Source of the DNA: Streptomyces chumphonensis
Lineage (GTDB): Bacteria > Actinomycetota > Actinomycetes > Streptomycetales > Streptomycetaceae
Assembly: GCF_014779715.1 (NCBI RefSeq)
Contig: NZ_JACXYU010000002.1
Span: 62,001 to 126,000 of the forward strand
Length of the DNA: 64,000 nt
Direction: 5' to 3'
Both the position numbers and the translations under genes were made by a program. Each line of letters opens with the position of its first letter. Positions within the stretch are counted from its first letter, which is position 1. Under the pieces are notes generated by a model. The model ran no database searches. It was not told the DNA's origin and worked only from the letters and a program-made list of their open reading frames with translations. Shown here piece by piece: positions 15,326 through 23,693 of this stretch.

Positions 15326-16567
15326 TCAGACCTCCGCGAGGAGCAGCGGATCGTCCAGAACGGGCTGCCACGCCATCTCCGCCGCCCCGACGAGGGAGTT
15401 GTGGTCGAGGGTGCAGGCCAGGACGGGCACCTCTCCGCTGCGGCCCCACAGGCTCCGGTCCGCGACGACGGCGCGCAGCCGCTCCTCGTCGGCCCGCAGC
15501 AGCTCGCGGTGGAGCCCGCCCAGGATGACGCGGTCGGGATTGAGGATGTTGACGAGCGAGGCGAGGCCCTGCCCGAGACGGTCGATCAGCCGGTGGGCCG
15601 CCGCGCGGACCGCGAAGTCGCCGGGGTAGCACGTGCGGAGGAGGTCGCGGGCCTGGTCGAGCAGGGAGACCTCCGGCCCGGCGTCACGCCCGGCGGCCTC
15701 AAGGAAGGCCAGCGGGTCGGTCTCGACGTCGAGGCAGCCGCGGCTTCCGCAGTGGCACGGGCGGCCCTGCGGATCCACCGTCAGGTGACCGACCTCCAGG
15801 GCGAGCCCGGAGCTGCCGGTGTGCAGCCGTCCGCCGAGCACGAGGGCGCCGCCGACACCGCGGTGGCCGGTGGCCACGCACAGCAGGTGCCGCGCCCCGC
15901 GCCCCGCGCCGTGGCGGTGCTCGGCGAGCGCGCCGAGGTTGACGTCGTTGGCCGCGTACCCGACGGCCACGCTGCCCGGGGCGGGGCCGGTGACGCCCGC
16001 GTCGGCCAGGCAGGCGCTGAAGACCTCGCGGACCGGCGCCCCCGGCGGCCAGGCCACGTGCAGCGGGTTGAGCGCGGTGCCCTCCGGTTCGGCGACGGCC
16101 GAGGGCACGGCGAGCCCGGCCCCGACACAGCGTCGGCCGGTGCGGCGCAGGAGCTCGGCGCCGGCGTCGACGACCTCGCGCAGGACCTGGCCGGGGTCGG
16201 CGCCGACGTCCCCGCAGCCGGGGGCGGTGGCCACGACGGTGCCGCCCAGGCCCACGAGGGCGGCGCGGAAGCCGTCGGCGTGCACCTGGGCGGCGAGCAC
16301 GACGGGCCCGTCCGGTTCGACTCCGAGGCGGTGCGAGGGGCGTCCCTGCGAACCGTCGGAGGAGCCGGTGGGTCGCGAGTCCACGGTGATGAGGCCGAGG
16401 GCCTGGAGTTCGGCGGCGACGGCGCCCGCCGTCGCCCTCGTGACGCCCAGCTCCGCCGTGAGCACGGCACGGGTGGGCGCGCGGCCGGTGTGGACGAGCT
16501 GGAGCGCCGGTCCCAGCGCGCTGCGTCCCCGGTCGGAACGGTTTCGGTGGTGGGTCACGGCATCCAT
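15326..16567 (-). CDS. ROK-family transcriptional regulator
   Basis: 413 residues. An N-terminal winged helix (~15-75; TRAVLTAELGVTRATAGAVAAEL) precedes a ROK sugar-kinase-like domain with the zinc motif CHCGSRGCLDVE and a VGYAANDVN segment near the sugar site. ROK regulators repress or activate sugar-utilisation genes in response to a carbohydrate. No sugar transporter is nearby, so the regulon is unknown. An inverted repeat TTTGT-N11-ACAAA just upstream (16574-16594) is a candidate autoregulatory site. ATG 16567 was chosen; a GTG three codons later is also possible. Confidence 0.88.
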   Translation of the reverse strand: MDAVTHHRNRSDRGRSALGPALQLVHTGRAPTRAVLTAELGVTRATAGAVAAELQALGLITVDSRPTGSSDGSQGRPSHRLGVEPDGPVVLAAQVHADGFRAALVGLGGTVVATAPGCGDVGADPGQVLREVVDAGAELLRRTGRRCVGAGLAVPSAVAEPEGTALNPLHVAWPPGAPVREVFSACLADAGVTGPAPGSVAVGYAANDVNLGALAEHRHGAGRGARHLLCVATGHRGVGGALVLGGRLHTGSSGLALEVGHLTVDPQGRPCHCGSRGCLDVETDPLAFLEAAGRDAGPEVSLLDQARDLLRTCYPGDFAVRAAAHRLIDRLGQGLASLVNILNPDRVILGGLHRELLRADEERLRAVVADRSLWGRSGEVPVLACTLDHNSLVGAAEMAWQPVLDDPLLLAEV

Positions 16568-16573
16568 TCTGGC

Positions 16574-16594
16574 TTTGTGCTCACGATAAACAAA
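16574..16594. promoter_or_regulatory. Candidate ROK operator TTTGT-N11-ACAAA
   Basis: A 5-bp inverted repeat in an AT-rich island between the divergent ROK and mycothiol-isomerase-family genes. Spacing and T/A-rich arms resemble operators of NagC/Mlc-type ROK proteins. This is inference from position and symmetry. Confidence 0.4.
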
Positions 16595-16630
16595 TGAAAC
16601 CCCGTCGACGGCGGTGGCACAATCCCCGTC

Positions 16631-17371
16631 ATGCGGACCACGGACCACCTTCACGCCCTCACCCGGGAGGGTGAAGCGCTCCTCTCCGCCGCCGAACGGG
16701 CGGGATGGGACGCCACGGTACCCACGTGCCCCGGATGGCGGGTGCGCGACCTCGTCATCCACCAGGGACACGTGCACCGTTGGGCCGCCGACACCGTCGC
16801 CGAGCGCCGGGCCGCCCCCGCGCCGCGCGCGTCGGACGACGTCCCCGACGCCACGCTCGCGCGGTGGTACCGCGAGGGGCACGCACGCCTGCTCGACACC
16901 CTCTCCGGCGCACCGGAGGACGTGGAGTGCTGGACGTTCCTGCCCGGCTCCCCGACGCCGCTGGCGTTCTGGGCCCGCCGCCAGGCGCACGAGACCGCGA
17001 TCCACCGGGTCGACGCCGAGCTCGCCGCCGGCACCGAACGGCCGGAGGTGGACGCCGCGTTGGCTGCCGACGGCATCGACGAGCTGCTCGCCGGGATCCT
17101 CACGCGCGACCGCAGTCGGCTGCGCGCCGAGAAGCCGTGTGTGCTCCGGGTCCGCACCCGGGACGCGGGCACCGAACGGACCTGGACGGTACGCGTCACC
17201 TCCGCCGTACCGGCGGTCACCGAGGGCGGGCACGGCAGGGCGGACTGCACGGTGAGCGGCCCGGCGTCCTTGCTGTACACGGCTCTGTGGAACCGGGCGG
17301 AACTGACGGCGGCCACCGTGGAGGGCGACCCGGGCCTGGCAGCCCGATGGCGGGAGCTGTCGGCCGTGTGA
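16631..17371 (+). CDS. Maleylpyruvate isomerase family mycothiol-dependent protein
   Basis: 246 residues. An N-terminal MDMPI/DinB-like four-helix domain carries CPGWRVRDLVIHQGHVHRW and RRQAHETAIHRVDAE, which supply the His/Glu/His metal site of mycothiol-dependent enzymes. A C-terminal SCP2-like domain follows (TVSGPASLLYTALWNR). Members use mycothiol, the actinomycete thiol, for isomerisation or conjugation, but most are uncharacterised. Divergent from the ROK gene by 63 bp. A second family member occurs at 49682. Confidence 0.87.
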   Translation: MRTTDHLHALTREGEALLSAAERAGWDATVPTCPGWRVRDLVIHQGHVHRWAADTVAERRAAPAPRASDDVPDATLARWYREGHARLLDTLSGAPEDVECWTFLPGSPTPLAFWARRQAHETAIHRVDAELAAGTERPEVDAALAADGIDELLAGILTRDRSRLRAEKPCVLRVRTRDAGTERTWTVRVTSAVPAVTEGGHGRADCTVSGPASLLYTALWNRAELTAATVEGDPGLAARWRELSAV

Positions 17372-17432
17372 GGGGCGAAGTCACTGCTCGGGTGCGGTGC
17401 CCGTTCCGGGGGCCAGGCACCACCCGCCGGAG

Positions 17433-17461
17433 TTACTCGTCGGTAATATCGGTGCTAACCT
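17433..17461 (+). promoter_or_regulatory. Leaderless promoter with TTAC-N6-GTAA operator upstream of DUF4442 gene
   Basis: Inverted repeat TTACTCGTCGGTAA (17433-17446). A -10-like TAACCT at 17456-17461 ends 6 nt before the ATG, and TTACTC is 17 bp upstream of it, so the repeat would cover the -35 box. The transcript is probably leaderless. The same repeat format occurs at 25611 and 26914. Confidence 0.6.
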
Positions 17462-17467
17462 GACCGC

Positions 17468-17938
17468 ATGGCACGTCGAATCAGCGCGGCCACGCTGCGC
17501 CGCGGAATGAACCTGTGGCCGCCCTTCCTCTTCGCGGGCGTCCGGGTTCTGCACATCGCCGACGACTGGAGCAGTGCCCGGGTACGGCTGCGGCTCGGCC
17601 GCTTCAACCGGAACTACTTCGGCACGCACTTCGGCGGCTCGCTGTTCTCCATGACGGACCCGTTCTGGGCCCTGCTCGTCGTCTCGTCGCTCGGCCGGGA
17701 CTACATCGTGTGGGACCGGGCCGGTGAGATCGACTTCGTCTCACCGGGACGCGGCGACGTCTTCGCCGACTTCAAGCTGACGCCGGACCGCCTGGAGGAG
17801 ATCACCTCCGCCACGGCCGACGGCTCCAAGGCGCTGCCCTGGTTCGCCTGCACCGTCACCGCGGCGGACGGCAGCGTCGTGGCCGAGGTGCGCAAGCAGC
17901 TCTACGTCCGTCGCAAGCCGTCCGCGCGGGAGCGCTGA
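17468..17938 (+). CDS. DUF4442 hotdog-fold (thioesterase-like) protein
   Basis: 156 residues. The sequence FNRNYFGTHFGGSLFSMTDPFWALL is the typical hotdog helix region of DUF4442 proteins, related to acyl-CoA thioesterases. The C-terminal strand AEVRKQLYVRRK is also typical. Family members are presumed to hydrolyse or bind acyl-thioesters; the substrate is not known. There is no ribosome site before the ATG, and a -10-like box ends 6 nt upstream, so translation is probably leaderless. The operator-like repeat shared with etfB and the plsC-like gene suggests a link to fatty-acid metabolism. Confidence 0.83.
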   Translation: MARRISAATLRRGMNLWPPFLFAGVRVLHIADDWSSARVRLRLGRFNRNYFGTHFGGSLFSMTDPFWALLVVSSLGRDYIVWDRAGEIDFVSPGRGDVFADFKLTPDRLEEITSATADGSKALPWFACTVTAADGSVVAEVRKQLYVRRKPSARER

Positions 17939-17946
17939 GGGGAACC

Positions 17947-17979
17947 GGGCCGGACTCCCCCGGCCCCGGGGTCCGGCCC
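17947..17979. terminator. Bidirectional GC hairpin after DUF4442 gene
   Basis: Perfect 9-bp arms GGGCCGGAC (17947-17955) and GTCCGGCCC (17971-17979), with additional C/G pairing inside. It lies between convergent genes. Confidence 0.7.
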
Positions 17980-17989
17980 GCCGCGTCCG

Positions 17990-19243
17990 TCAGGAAGCGC
18001 CGTCGGGCGAGCGGTTGTCCAGCGCGGTCAGCGCCCGGCGCGCCAGCGGCCGGGTACGGATGAGCTCGGCGAGCGTCGTGGACCCCCGGGTGATGTCGGC
18101 GAAGGTGTTCCAGGCGGGCCGGAAGCCGGTCAGGGTCGCGTGCAACAGGCCGGGACGGCGGCTGAAGACCTGGTGCATGCGCCGCCCGACCCCCATCTCC
18201 ACGCCCAGGCCCGACTTGATGGCGAACGCGTAGTTGAGGGCCTGGCGCCGGGCCTCCACGGCGTCCCCCGCACCGGCGATGCGGACCGCCCACTCCCCCG
18301 CCAGCCGACCCGAACGCAGGGCGTAGGAGATGCCCTCCCGCGTCCAGGGCTCCAGCAGCCCGGCGGCGTCACCGCAGACCAGCACACGGCCGCGCGTCAG
18401 CGGGGAGTCCTCGGCGCGGCAGCGGGTCAGGTGTCCCGAGGAGACGCTCGGTTCGAACCCCGCCAGTCCGAGCCGGGCCGTGAAGTCCTCCAGGTAGCGC
18501 TTGGTCGCCGCCCCCTCGCCACGGGCCGAGATGACGCCGACGGTCAGGGTGTCGCCCTTGGGGAAGACCCAGCCGTAGGAGCCCGGAAGCGGCCCCCAGT
18601 CGATCAGGACGCGCCCCGCCCAGTCCTCCGCCACGGTGTCCGGGACGGGGATCTCCGCCTCCAGCCCCAGGTCGACCTGGTCCATCTTCACTCCGACGTG
18701 GGCCCCTATCCGGCTGGCACTGCCGTCCGCGCCCACGACGGCCCGCGCGAGCACCGTCTCGCCGCCGGAGAGAACCACCGCGACCGTGCGCCGGTCCGGG
18801 ACCGCCGGACCGTGCTGCTCGACCCGGGAGACGGTCACGCCCGTGCGCAGCTCCGCGCCCGCCTTCTGCGCCGACTCGACCAGTGCCTGGTCGAACTCGG
18901 GGCGGTTCACCAGACCGAAGAGCATCCGCCGCGAGCGGCGGGTACGGCTGAAGCGGCCGTCCAGGGAGAACGTCACGGCGTGCACGCGGTCCTGGAGCGG
19001 CAGTTCGAACCCGGGCGGCAACGCGTCCCGGGACGGGCCGATGATGCCGCCGCCGCAGGTCTTGTAGCGCGGCAGCCGGGCCTTCTCCAGCAGCAGGACA
19101 CGCCGCCCGGCCACGGCCGCCGCGTGGGCGGCGGAGGCGCCCGCCGGTCCGGCACCGACCACGACCACGTCCCAGACGGCGGCCGACTCCTCCCCCGCGT
19201 CCCCGGCGCCGTCGGCTGTACTGGGGGTGTTCTCGCTGCTCAC
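17990..19243 (-). CDS. Geranylgeranyl reductase family FAD-dependent oxidoreductase
   Basis: 417 residues. The N-terminal Rossmann FAD motif is VVVGAGPAGASAAHAAA. It is followed by LPRYKTCGGGI, the hallmark of geranylgeranyl-reductase-like flavoproteins, and GDAAGLLEPWTREGISYALRSG, the second FAD motif. These enzymes reduce isoprenoid double bonds, for example in menaquinone or polyprenyl chains. Here a role in quinone or lipid isoprenoid saturation is likely but not proven. GTG 19243 was chosen with GGGAG about 11 nt upstream. It stands alone, divergent from the dipeptidase gene. Confidence 0.87.
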   Translation of the reverse strand: MSSENTPSTADGAGDAGEESAAVWDVVVVGAGPAGASAAHAAAVAGRRVLLLEKARLPRYKTCGGGIIGPSRDALPPGFELPLQDRVHAVTFSLDGRFSRTRRSRRMLFGLVNRPEFDQALVESAQKAGAELRTGVTVSRVEQHGPAVPDRRTVAVVLSGGETVLARAVVGADGSASRIGAHVGVKMDQVDLGLEAEIPVPDTVAEDWAGRVLIDWGPLPGSYGWVFPKGDTLTVGVISARGEGAATKRYLEDFTARLGLAGFEPSVSSGHLTRCRAEDSPLTRGRVLVCGDAAGLLEPWTREGISYALRSGRLAGEWAVRIAGAGDAVEARRQALNYAFAIKSGLGVEMGVGRRMHQVFSRRPGLLHATLTGFRPAWNTFADITRGSTTLAELIRTRPLARRALTALDNRSPDGAS

Positions 19244-19412
19244 GATCTGTTCTGCTCCCGCTCGACCGACCGGCCAGGAAGGGCCTGGCCCCTGCGGCAT
19301 CCTACGGCCCGGTGCCCCCGAGGACCGCTGTGGGAGGATCAACACACCGCCGGACGTGCGGCGATCCCGCTCTCCGGTGTCCCGACCCCGGCATCCAGGA
19401 GGACGTTCCCGC

Positions 19413-20825
19413 ATGGCGCACCACCCGGCGCACGCCGCCGACCCCACACACGGCACGCCCACTCCCCCGGCATCGGACTCCGTCGCGGCGACCGTCGCGG
19501 CACTGATGCCGCAGGCCCGCGAGGAACTGGCCGCGCTGGTGCGCTTCCAGTCGGTCGCCGACCCCGCGCAGTTCCCCGTCGAGGAGTGCGAGGGCGCGGC
19601 GCGCTGGATCGCCGACGCCCTGCGCGCCGAGGGCTTCACGGACGTCGCCGAGCTGGAGACGCCCGACGGCACGCGGTCGGTGTACGGGCTGCTCCCCGGC
19701 CCCGCGGACGCGCCCACCGTCCTGCTCTACGCCCACTACGACGTCCAGCCGCCCCTGGACCTCGCGGGGTGGGACTCCCCGCCGTTCGAGCTGACCGAGC
19801 GGGACGGGCGCTGGTACGGGCGCGGGGCGGCGGACTGCAAGGGCGGGTTCATCCTGCACCTGCTCGCCCTGCGGGCCCTGCGGGCCCACGGCGGCGTGCC
19901 CGTGACCGTCAAGATGATCGTGGAGGGGTCGGAGGAGCAGGGCACCGGCGGACTGGAACGCTACGCGGAGGCCCATCCGGAACTGCTGGCGGCCGACACG
20001 ATCGTCATCGGTGACGCGGGCAACTTCCGCACCGGCCTGCCGACGGTGACCAGCGTGCTGCGCGGCATGACCCTGCTGCGCGTCCAGGTGGACACCCTCG
20101 AAGGAAACCTGCACTCCGGCCAGTTCGGCGGCGCGGCACCGGACGCGCTGGCTGCGCTGATCCGGCTGCTGGACTCACTGCGGGCCGAGGACGGCTCGAC
20201 CACCGTGGACGGGCTCGCGGCACAGGGCGTGTGGGAGGGACTGCCCTACCCCGAGGAGGACTTCCGCCGGGACGCCAAGGTACTGGAGGGGGTCGGGCTG
20301 GTCGGCTCGGGCACGGTCGCCGACCGGCTGTGGGCCCGCCCGGCCGTCACCGTGCTGGGCATCGACTGCCCGCCCGTCGTCGGAGCCACCCCCTCCGTGC
20401 AGGCCGCCGCCCGCGCCCTGGTCAGCCTGCGCGTCCCGCCGGGCACGGACGCCGCCGACGCGGGCCGGCTGCTGAGTGCGCACCTGAGGAGCCGGGCCCC
20501 CTGGGGTGCGCGGGTGAGTGTGGAGGAGGTCGGTCAGGGCCAGCCCTTCCGTGCCGACACCGCCAGCCCCGCCTACACCGCGATGGCCGAGGCGATGGCG
20601 GAGGCGTACGACGGGGCGCGGATGGCGGTGGCCGGGATGGGCGGCTCCATCCCGCTGTGCAACACCCTGGCCGCCCTCTACCCCGAGGCCGAGATCCTGC
20701 TGACCGGGCTCAGTGAGCCCGCCGCGCGGATCCACGCCGTCAACGAGAGCGTCTCGCCCGACGAACTGCACCGCATGTCGGTCGTGGAGGCCCTGTTCCT
20801 CCAGCGGTACGCCGATCGCCGCTGA
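19413..20825 (+). CDS. M20-family metallo-dipeptidase
   Basis: 470 residues. Zinc-binding motifs: YAHYDVQP (His and catalytic Asp), GRGAADCKGG (bridging Asp) and EGSEEQGT (catalytic Glu pair), with the C-terminal His in ARIHAVNESV. The order and length fit the CNDP/PepV-like M20 dipeptidases, cytoplasmic enzymes that cleave short peptides. AGGAGG precedes the ATG at 19413 with good spacing. The 3' end is only 5 nt from the stop of the convergent kinase-NUDIX gene. Confidence 0.9.
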   Translation: MAHHPAHAADPTHGTPTPPASDSVAATVAALMPQAREELAALVRFQSVADPAQFPVEECEGAARWIADALRAEGFTDVAELETPDGTRSVYGLLPGPADAPTVLLYAHYDVQPPLDLAGWDSPPFELTERDGRWYGRGAADCKGGFILHLLALRALRAHGGVPVTVKMIVEGSEEQGTGGLERYAEAHPELLAADTIVIGDAGNFRTGLPTVTSVLRGMTLLRVQVDTLEGNLHSGQFGGAAPDALAALIRLLDSLRAEDGSTTVDGLAAQGVWEGLPYPEEDFRRDAKVLEGVGLVGSGTVADRLWARPAVTVLGIDCPPVVGATPSVQAAARALVSLRVPPGTDAADAGRLLSAHLRSRAPWGARVSVEEVGQGQPFRADTASPAYTAMAEAMAEAYDGARMAVAGMGGSIPLCNTLAALYPEAEILLTGLSEPAARIHAVNESVSPDELHRMSVVEALFLQRYADRR

Positions 20826-20830
20826 GCGGC

Positions 20831-21868
20831 TCAGCCGGCCGGCCCGGACCCGACCGGGACGCCCGCCTCCAGGTTGAGCGGGCGTCCCCACTCCCGGGCG
20901 CGCAGCGCCCAGCGCAGCCGTGCCAGTCGCACCGGCGGCAGCAGTCCGGCGGCCTCCTCCTCGCCGACGAAGCGCCAGCCGCGCAGTTCCGCTCGGGGCA
21001 GCAGGAGACCGTCCACGACGTCCGGGGTGAGCCGTCCGCCGTCGAAGAGGAGGCGCAGACCGCCGTAGGCGGGCGGAGCGGGCGGCTCCCAGTCCACGAC
21101 GAGCAGCCGGGGCTCCGCCGCCAGCCGCAGCCCCAACTCCTCGGCGACCTCCCGGACACCGGCCCGGGCGGGCGCCTCGCCCGCCTCGACGACGCCGCCG
21201 GGGAACTCCCAGCCGGGTTTGTAGGTGGGGTCGACGAGCAGGACCCGGTCCTGGTCGTCGAAGAGCAGGACACCCGCGGCCACGGTCTCCGCCGTCGGCT
21301 GCGGGGTCTGCACGATGTCGCACGTTCCAGCCCCGTCGTGCACGGCCTTGGCGATCTGCTCGGCCGTCCGGCGGGGGGTGAGTGCGGTGGTGTCCACGGT
21401 GTGCGCGTCGGTGGCCAGCCACGCGCGGGCGGCCCGAAAGGCGGCCATCTCCCCCCGGGCGCGCTCGTCGTCCCCCGGGCGGGTACCGGGGGCCGCACGG
21501 GCCGCGAGGCGGGCGCGGAGGATCGTTTCCTCCGCGTCGAGGAGGAAATGGCGCACGGGCACGCGTCGGGAGGCGAGCGCGCCGAAGATCTCGTCCCGGT
21601 GCTCCTGGCGCAGCAACGTCATGGGCGTCACCAGCGGCCCCGGCACCTCGCTCAGCAGCACCGCGGCCGTCTCCACCAGCAGCCGCCGCCAGGCCGCCAG
21701 GTCGCGACAGTCGACCACCTCGGCGGTTCGCTCCCTCGGCAGCAGGTCGCGCAACTGGGAGCCGACCAGGGACGGGTCGAAGACCGTACTGCCGGGCAGG
21801 AGCTCCACCAGCTCCCCCGCCACCGCGCCCTTGCCGGCACCCGCCGCGCCGTTCAGCCAGACGATCAC
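20831..21868 (-). CDS. P-loop nucleotide kinase-like domain fused to a NUDIX hydrolase
   Basis: 345 residues. Residues 1-170 form an AAA/shikimate-kinase-like P-loop domain with Walker A NGAAGAGKGAVA and an adenylate-kinase-like lid (AEETILRARLAAR). Residues ~200-330 hold a complete NUDIX box (G-x5-E-x7-REV-x-EELGL, within GGVVEAGEAPARAGV). The two halves could act on the same nucleotide substrate, phosphorylating and hydrolysing it, but no substrate is evident. The GTG at 21868 is preceded closely by GGGGGAG. The 294 bp upstream (21869-22162) contain no supported gene and separate it from the DUF6986 gene, which is read in the same direction. Confidence 0.85.
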   Translation of the reverse strand: MIVWLNGAAGAGKGAVAGELVELLPGSTVFDPSLVGSQLRDLLPRERTAEVVDCRDLAAWRRLLVETAAVLLSEVPGPLVTPMTLLRQEHRDEIFGALASRRVPVRHFLLDAEETILRARLAARAAPGTRPGDDERARGEMAAFRAARAWLATDAHTVDTTALTPRRTAEQIAKAVHDGAGTCDIVQTPQPTAETVAAGVLLFDDQDRVLLVDPTYKPGWEFPGGVVEAGEAPARAGVREVAEELGLRLAAEPRLLVVDWEPPAPPAYGGLRLLFDGGRLTPDVVDGLLLPRAELRGWRFVGEEEAAGLLPPVRLARLRWALRAREWGRPLNLEAGVPVGSGPAG

Positions 21869-22162
21869 GTCTCCCCCTCTTCGTCGCCCCCTGTTCCGTG
21901 CCCCGTCCGCCCCGTACGGGAAACGCCCCCGGGCGGACCGGGCGGGTGGCGGAGGCGCCGCCGGGTCGGGCGCGGCGCACGGGGTGGCGTCCACCGATCG
22001 GCTCCCGGCCGGGCGGCGACGGCGCGGGGACCACCGGGGCGCGGCCGGAGGAGGTCGTGGGCCATGGCGGGTATGGTGGCCCGCCCTCCCCGTGTTGTAC
22101 AGCCCGCCACCGCCCGGGCGGCGCGAGCGTGCGACGCGGAGAGGGCGCGTCGTGGGGCCGCC

Positions 22163-23494
22163 TCAGGAAGCGGAGACGGTCAGGGCGCTGCGGCGCGGCG
22201 CCGCGAAGCCCTCCAGTTCGGTGCGGGTCAGCCCGGTGGCCACACCCACCTCGGTGTCGTCCAGGGCGCCGCAGTCCAGGCCGCGCAGCAGGTACCCGGC
22301 GAGCGCCTTGGCGGTGGCGGGCTCGTCCATGACGTCGCCCCCCGCGTCGGCCGCGTAGGCGGCGAGCCGGGCGGCGGCGGCCTCGTACCCCTCACGGTAG
22401 AAGGCGTAGACGGCGGCGTACCGGGTCGGCAGGTGGCCGGGGTGCATGTCCCAGCCCTGGTAGTACGCGCGGGCCAGGGAGCGCCGGACGAGGTCGTGGT
22501 GCAGCTTCCAGGCGGCGTGGACCCGGGTCGTCGAGCCGACGGGCAGCACGTTGGTCGAGCCGTCGGAGAGCCGGACACCGGTGCCCGCGGCGGCCACCTG
22601 CATGACGGCCTTCGCGTGGTCCGCGACCGGGTGGTCCAGCGACTGGTGGGCCGCGCTCACGCCGCAGCACGCGCTGTAGTCGAACGTGCCGTAGTGCAGC
22701 CCGGTGGCCCGGCCCTCGGCCGCCTCGATCATGCGGGCGACCGTGGCGCGGCCGTCGGCGCCCAGGATCGACTGACTGGTCTCGATCTGGATCTCGAAGC
22801 CGATCCGGCCCGGTGTCAGGCCGCGTGCCGCCTCGAACTCCTCGCAGAGCCGGACCATGGCCGTCACCTGCTCCGCGTACGTCACCTTCGGCAGGGTGAG
22901 GACCAGGCCGGGGGGCAGGCCGCCGGCCTCCATGAGGGCGGTGAGGAAGATGTCGAGGGTGCGGATGCCCCGGTCGCGCACGGCGGACTCCATGCACTTG
23001 AGGCGGATACCCAGGAACGGCGGCACCCGGGAGGGCGCGCCGTCGGCGAACGCGGCGGCGACGAGGCGGGCGGCGCGGGCGGCGTGCGCGTCCTCCTCGG
23101 CGTCCGGCCGGTTGCCGTAGCCGTCCTCGAAGTCGATGCGCAGGTCCTCCACGGGCTCACGGCGGAGCTTGGCCCGCACCCGCGCGTGGACGTCCGCGGC
23201 GAGCGCGTCGTCGAGCCCGAGCACGGCGGCGAGCGCGTCGGCGTCGGGGGCGTGGGCGTCGAGCAGGCCGAGGGCCTGGTCGCCCCAGGAGCGCGCGGTG
23301 TCGGCGGCGAGGACGTCACCGGGCACGTACACGGTGTGCACGGGCTGCCGCGTACCCGGATCACCGGGGTAGCGCCGGTCCAGTTCGGCGTCGACGGCGG
23401 CCAGTGACGCCCCGATCCGCTCCGTCACGGACGGTGTGAGCGTCAGGGTCACCGACGCCTCCGCCTCGTTCTCCCCCGGCCGGCCCTGCGTCAT
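22163..23494 (-). CDS. DUF6986 / HpcH-HpaI-like (CitE superfamily) aldolase
   Basis: 443 residues. Barrel-enzyme motifs typical of the HpcH/HpaI-CitE superfamily are visible: RIDFEDGYGNR with acidic metal ligands, LPKVTYAEQV, and GFEIQIETSQSILG with the second metal-binding Glu. Streptomyces proteins of this type are annotated DUF6986; a C-C lyase reaction on a small oxo-acid is likely, substrate unknown. I chose ATG 23494 because AGGGAG lies 5 nt before it and overlaps the alternative GTG at 23500. An inverted repeat 55 bp upstream may be its operator. Confidence 0.82.
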   Translation of the reverse strand: MTQGRPGENEAEASVTLTLTPSVTERIGASLAAVDAELDRRYPGDPGTRQPVHTVYVPGDVLAADTARSWGDQALGLLDAHAPDADALAAVLGLDDALAADVHARVRAKLRREPVEDLRIDFEDGYGNRPDAEEDAHAARAARLVAAAFADGAPSRVPPFLGIRLKCMESAVRDRGIRTLDIFLTALMEAGGLPPGLVLTLPKVTYAEQVTAMVRLCEEFEAARGLTPGRIGFEIQIETSQSILGADGRATVARMIEAAEGRATGLHYGTFDYSACCGVSAAHQSLDHPVADHAKAVMQVAAAGTGVRLSDGSTNVLPVGSTTRVHAAWKLHHDLVRRSLARAYYQGWDMHPGHLPTRYAAVYAFYREGYEAAAARLAAYAADAGGDVMDEPATAKALAGYLLRGLDCGALDDTEVGVATGLTRTELEGFAAPRRSALTVSAS

Positions 23495-23548
23495 CTGCAC
23501 TCCCTGCGTCCCCGGGCGGCCCGGCGGCCACCGCGAATCCTCGAACCA

Positions 23549-23563
23549 TCAACAAAACGTTGA
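23549..23563. promoter_or_regulatory. Inverted repeat TCAAC-N5-GTTGA upstream of DUF6986 gene
   Basis: TCAACAAAACGTTGA, a 15-bp dyad in an AT-rich patch 55 bp upstream of the aldolase start. The arms and spacing suit an IclR- or GntR-type dimeric repressor; the regulator is not encoded here. Function is inferred from symmetry and position. Confidence 0.45.
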
Positions 23564-23633
23564 ATTTCTTGGACGCTATGCCTCCCGCTCCCCTCGCGTC
23601 AACACCCGCCCGCCGGTCGGGTGGGACACGCGA

Positions 23634-23677
23634 ACGGCCGGGGTCCGCACAGCGACTGCTGCGCGGACCCCGGCCGT
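23634..23677 (-). terminator. Strong terminator hairpin of etfBA
   Basis: A perfect 15-bp stem: ACGGCCGGGGTCCGC (23634-23648) and GCGGACCCCGGCCGT (23663-23677), with a 14-nt loop. It lies just downstream of the etfA stop codon. Confidence 0.85.
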
Positions 23678-23693
23678 GGTGCGCCGGAGGCGG

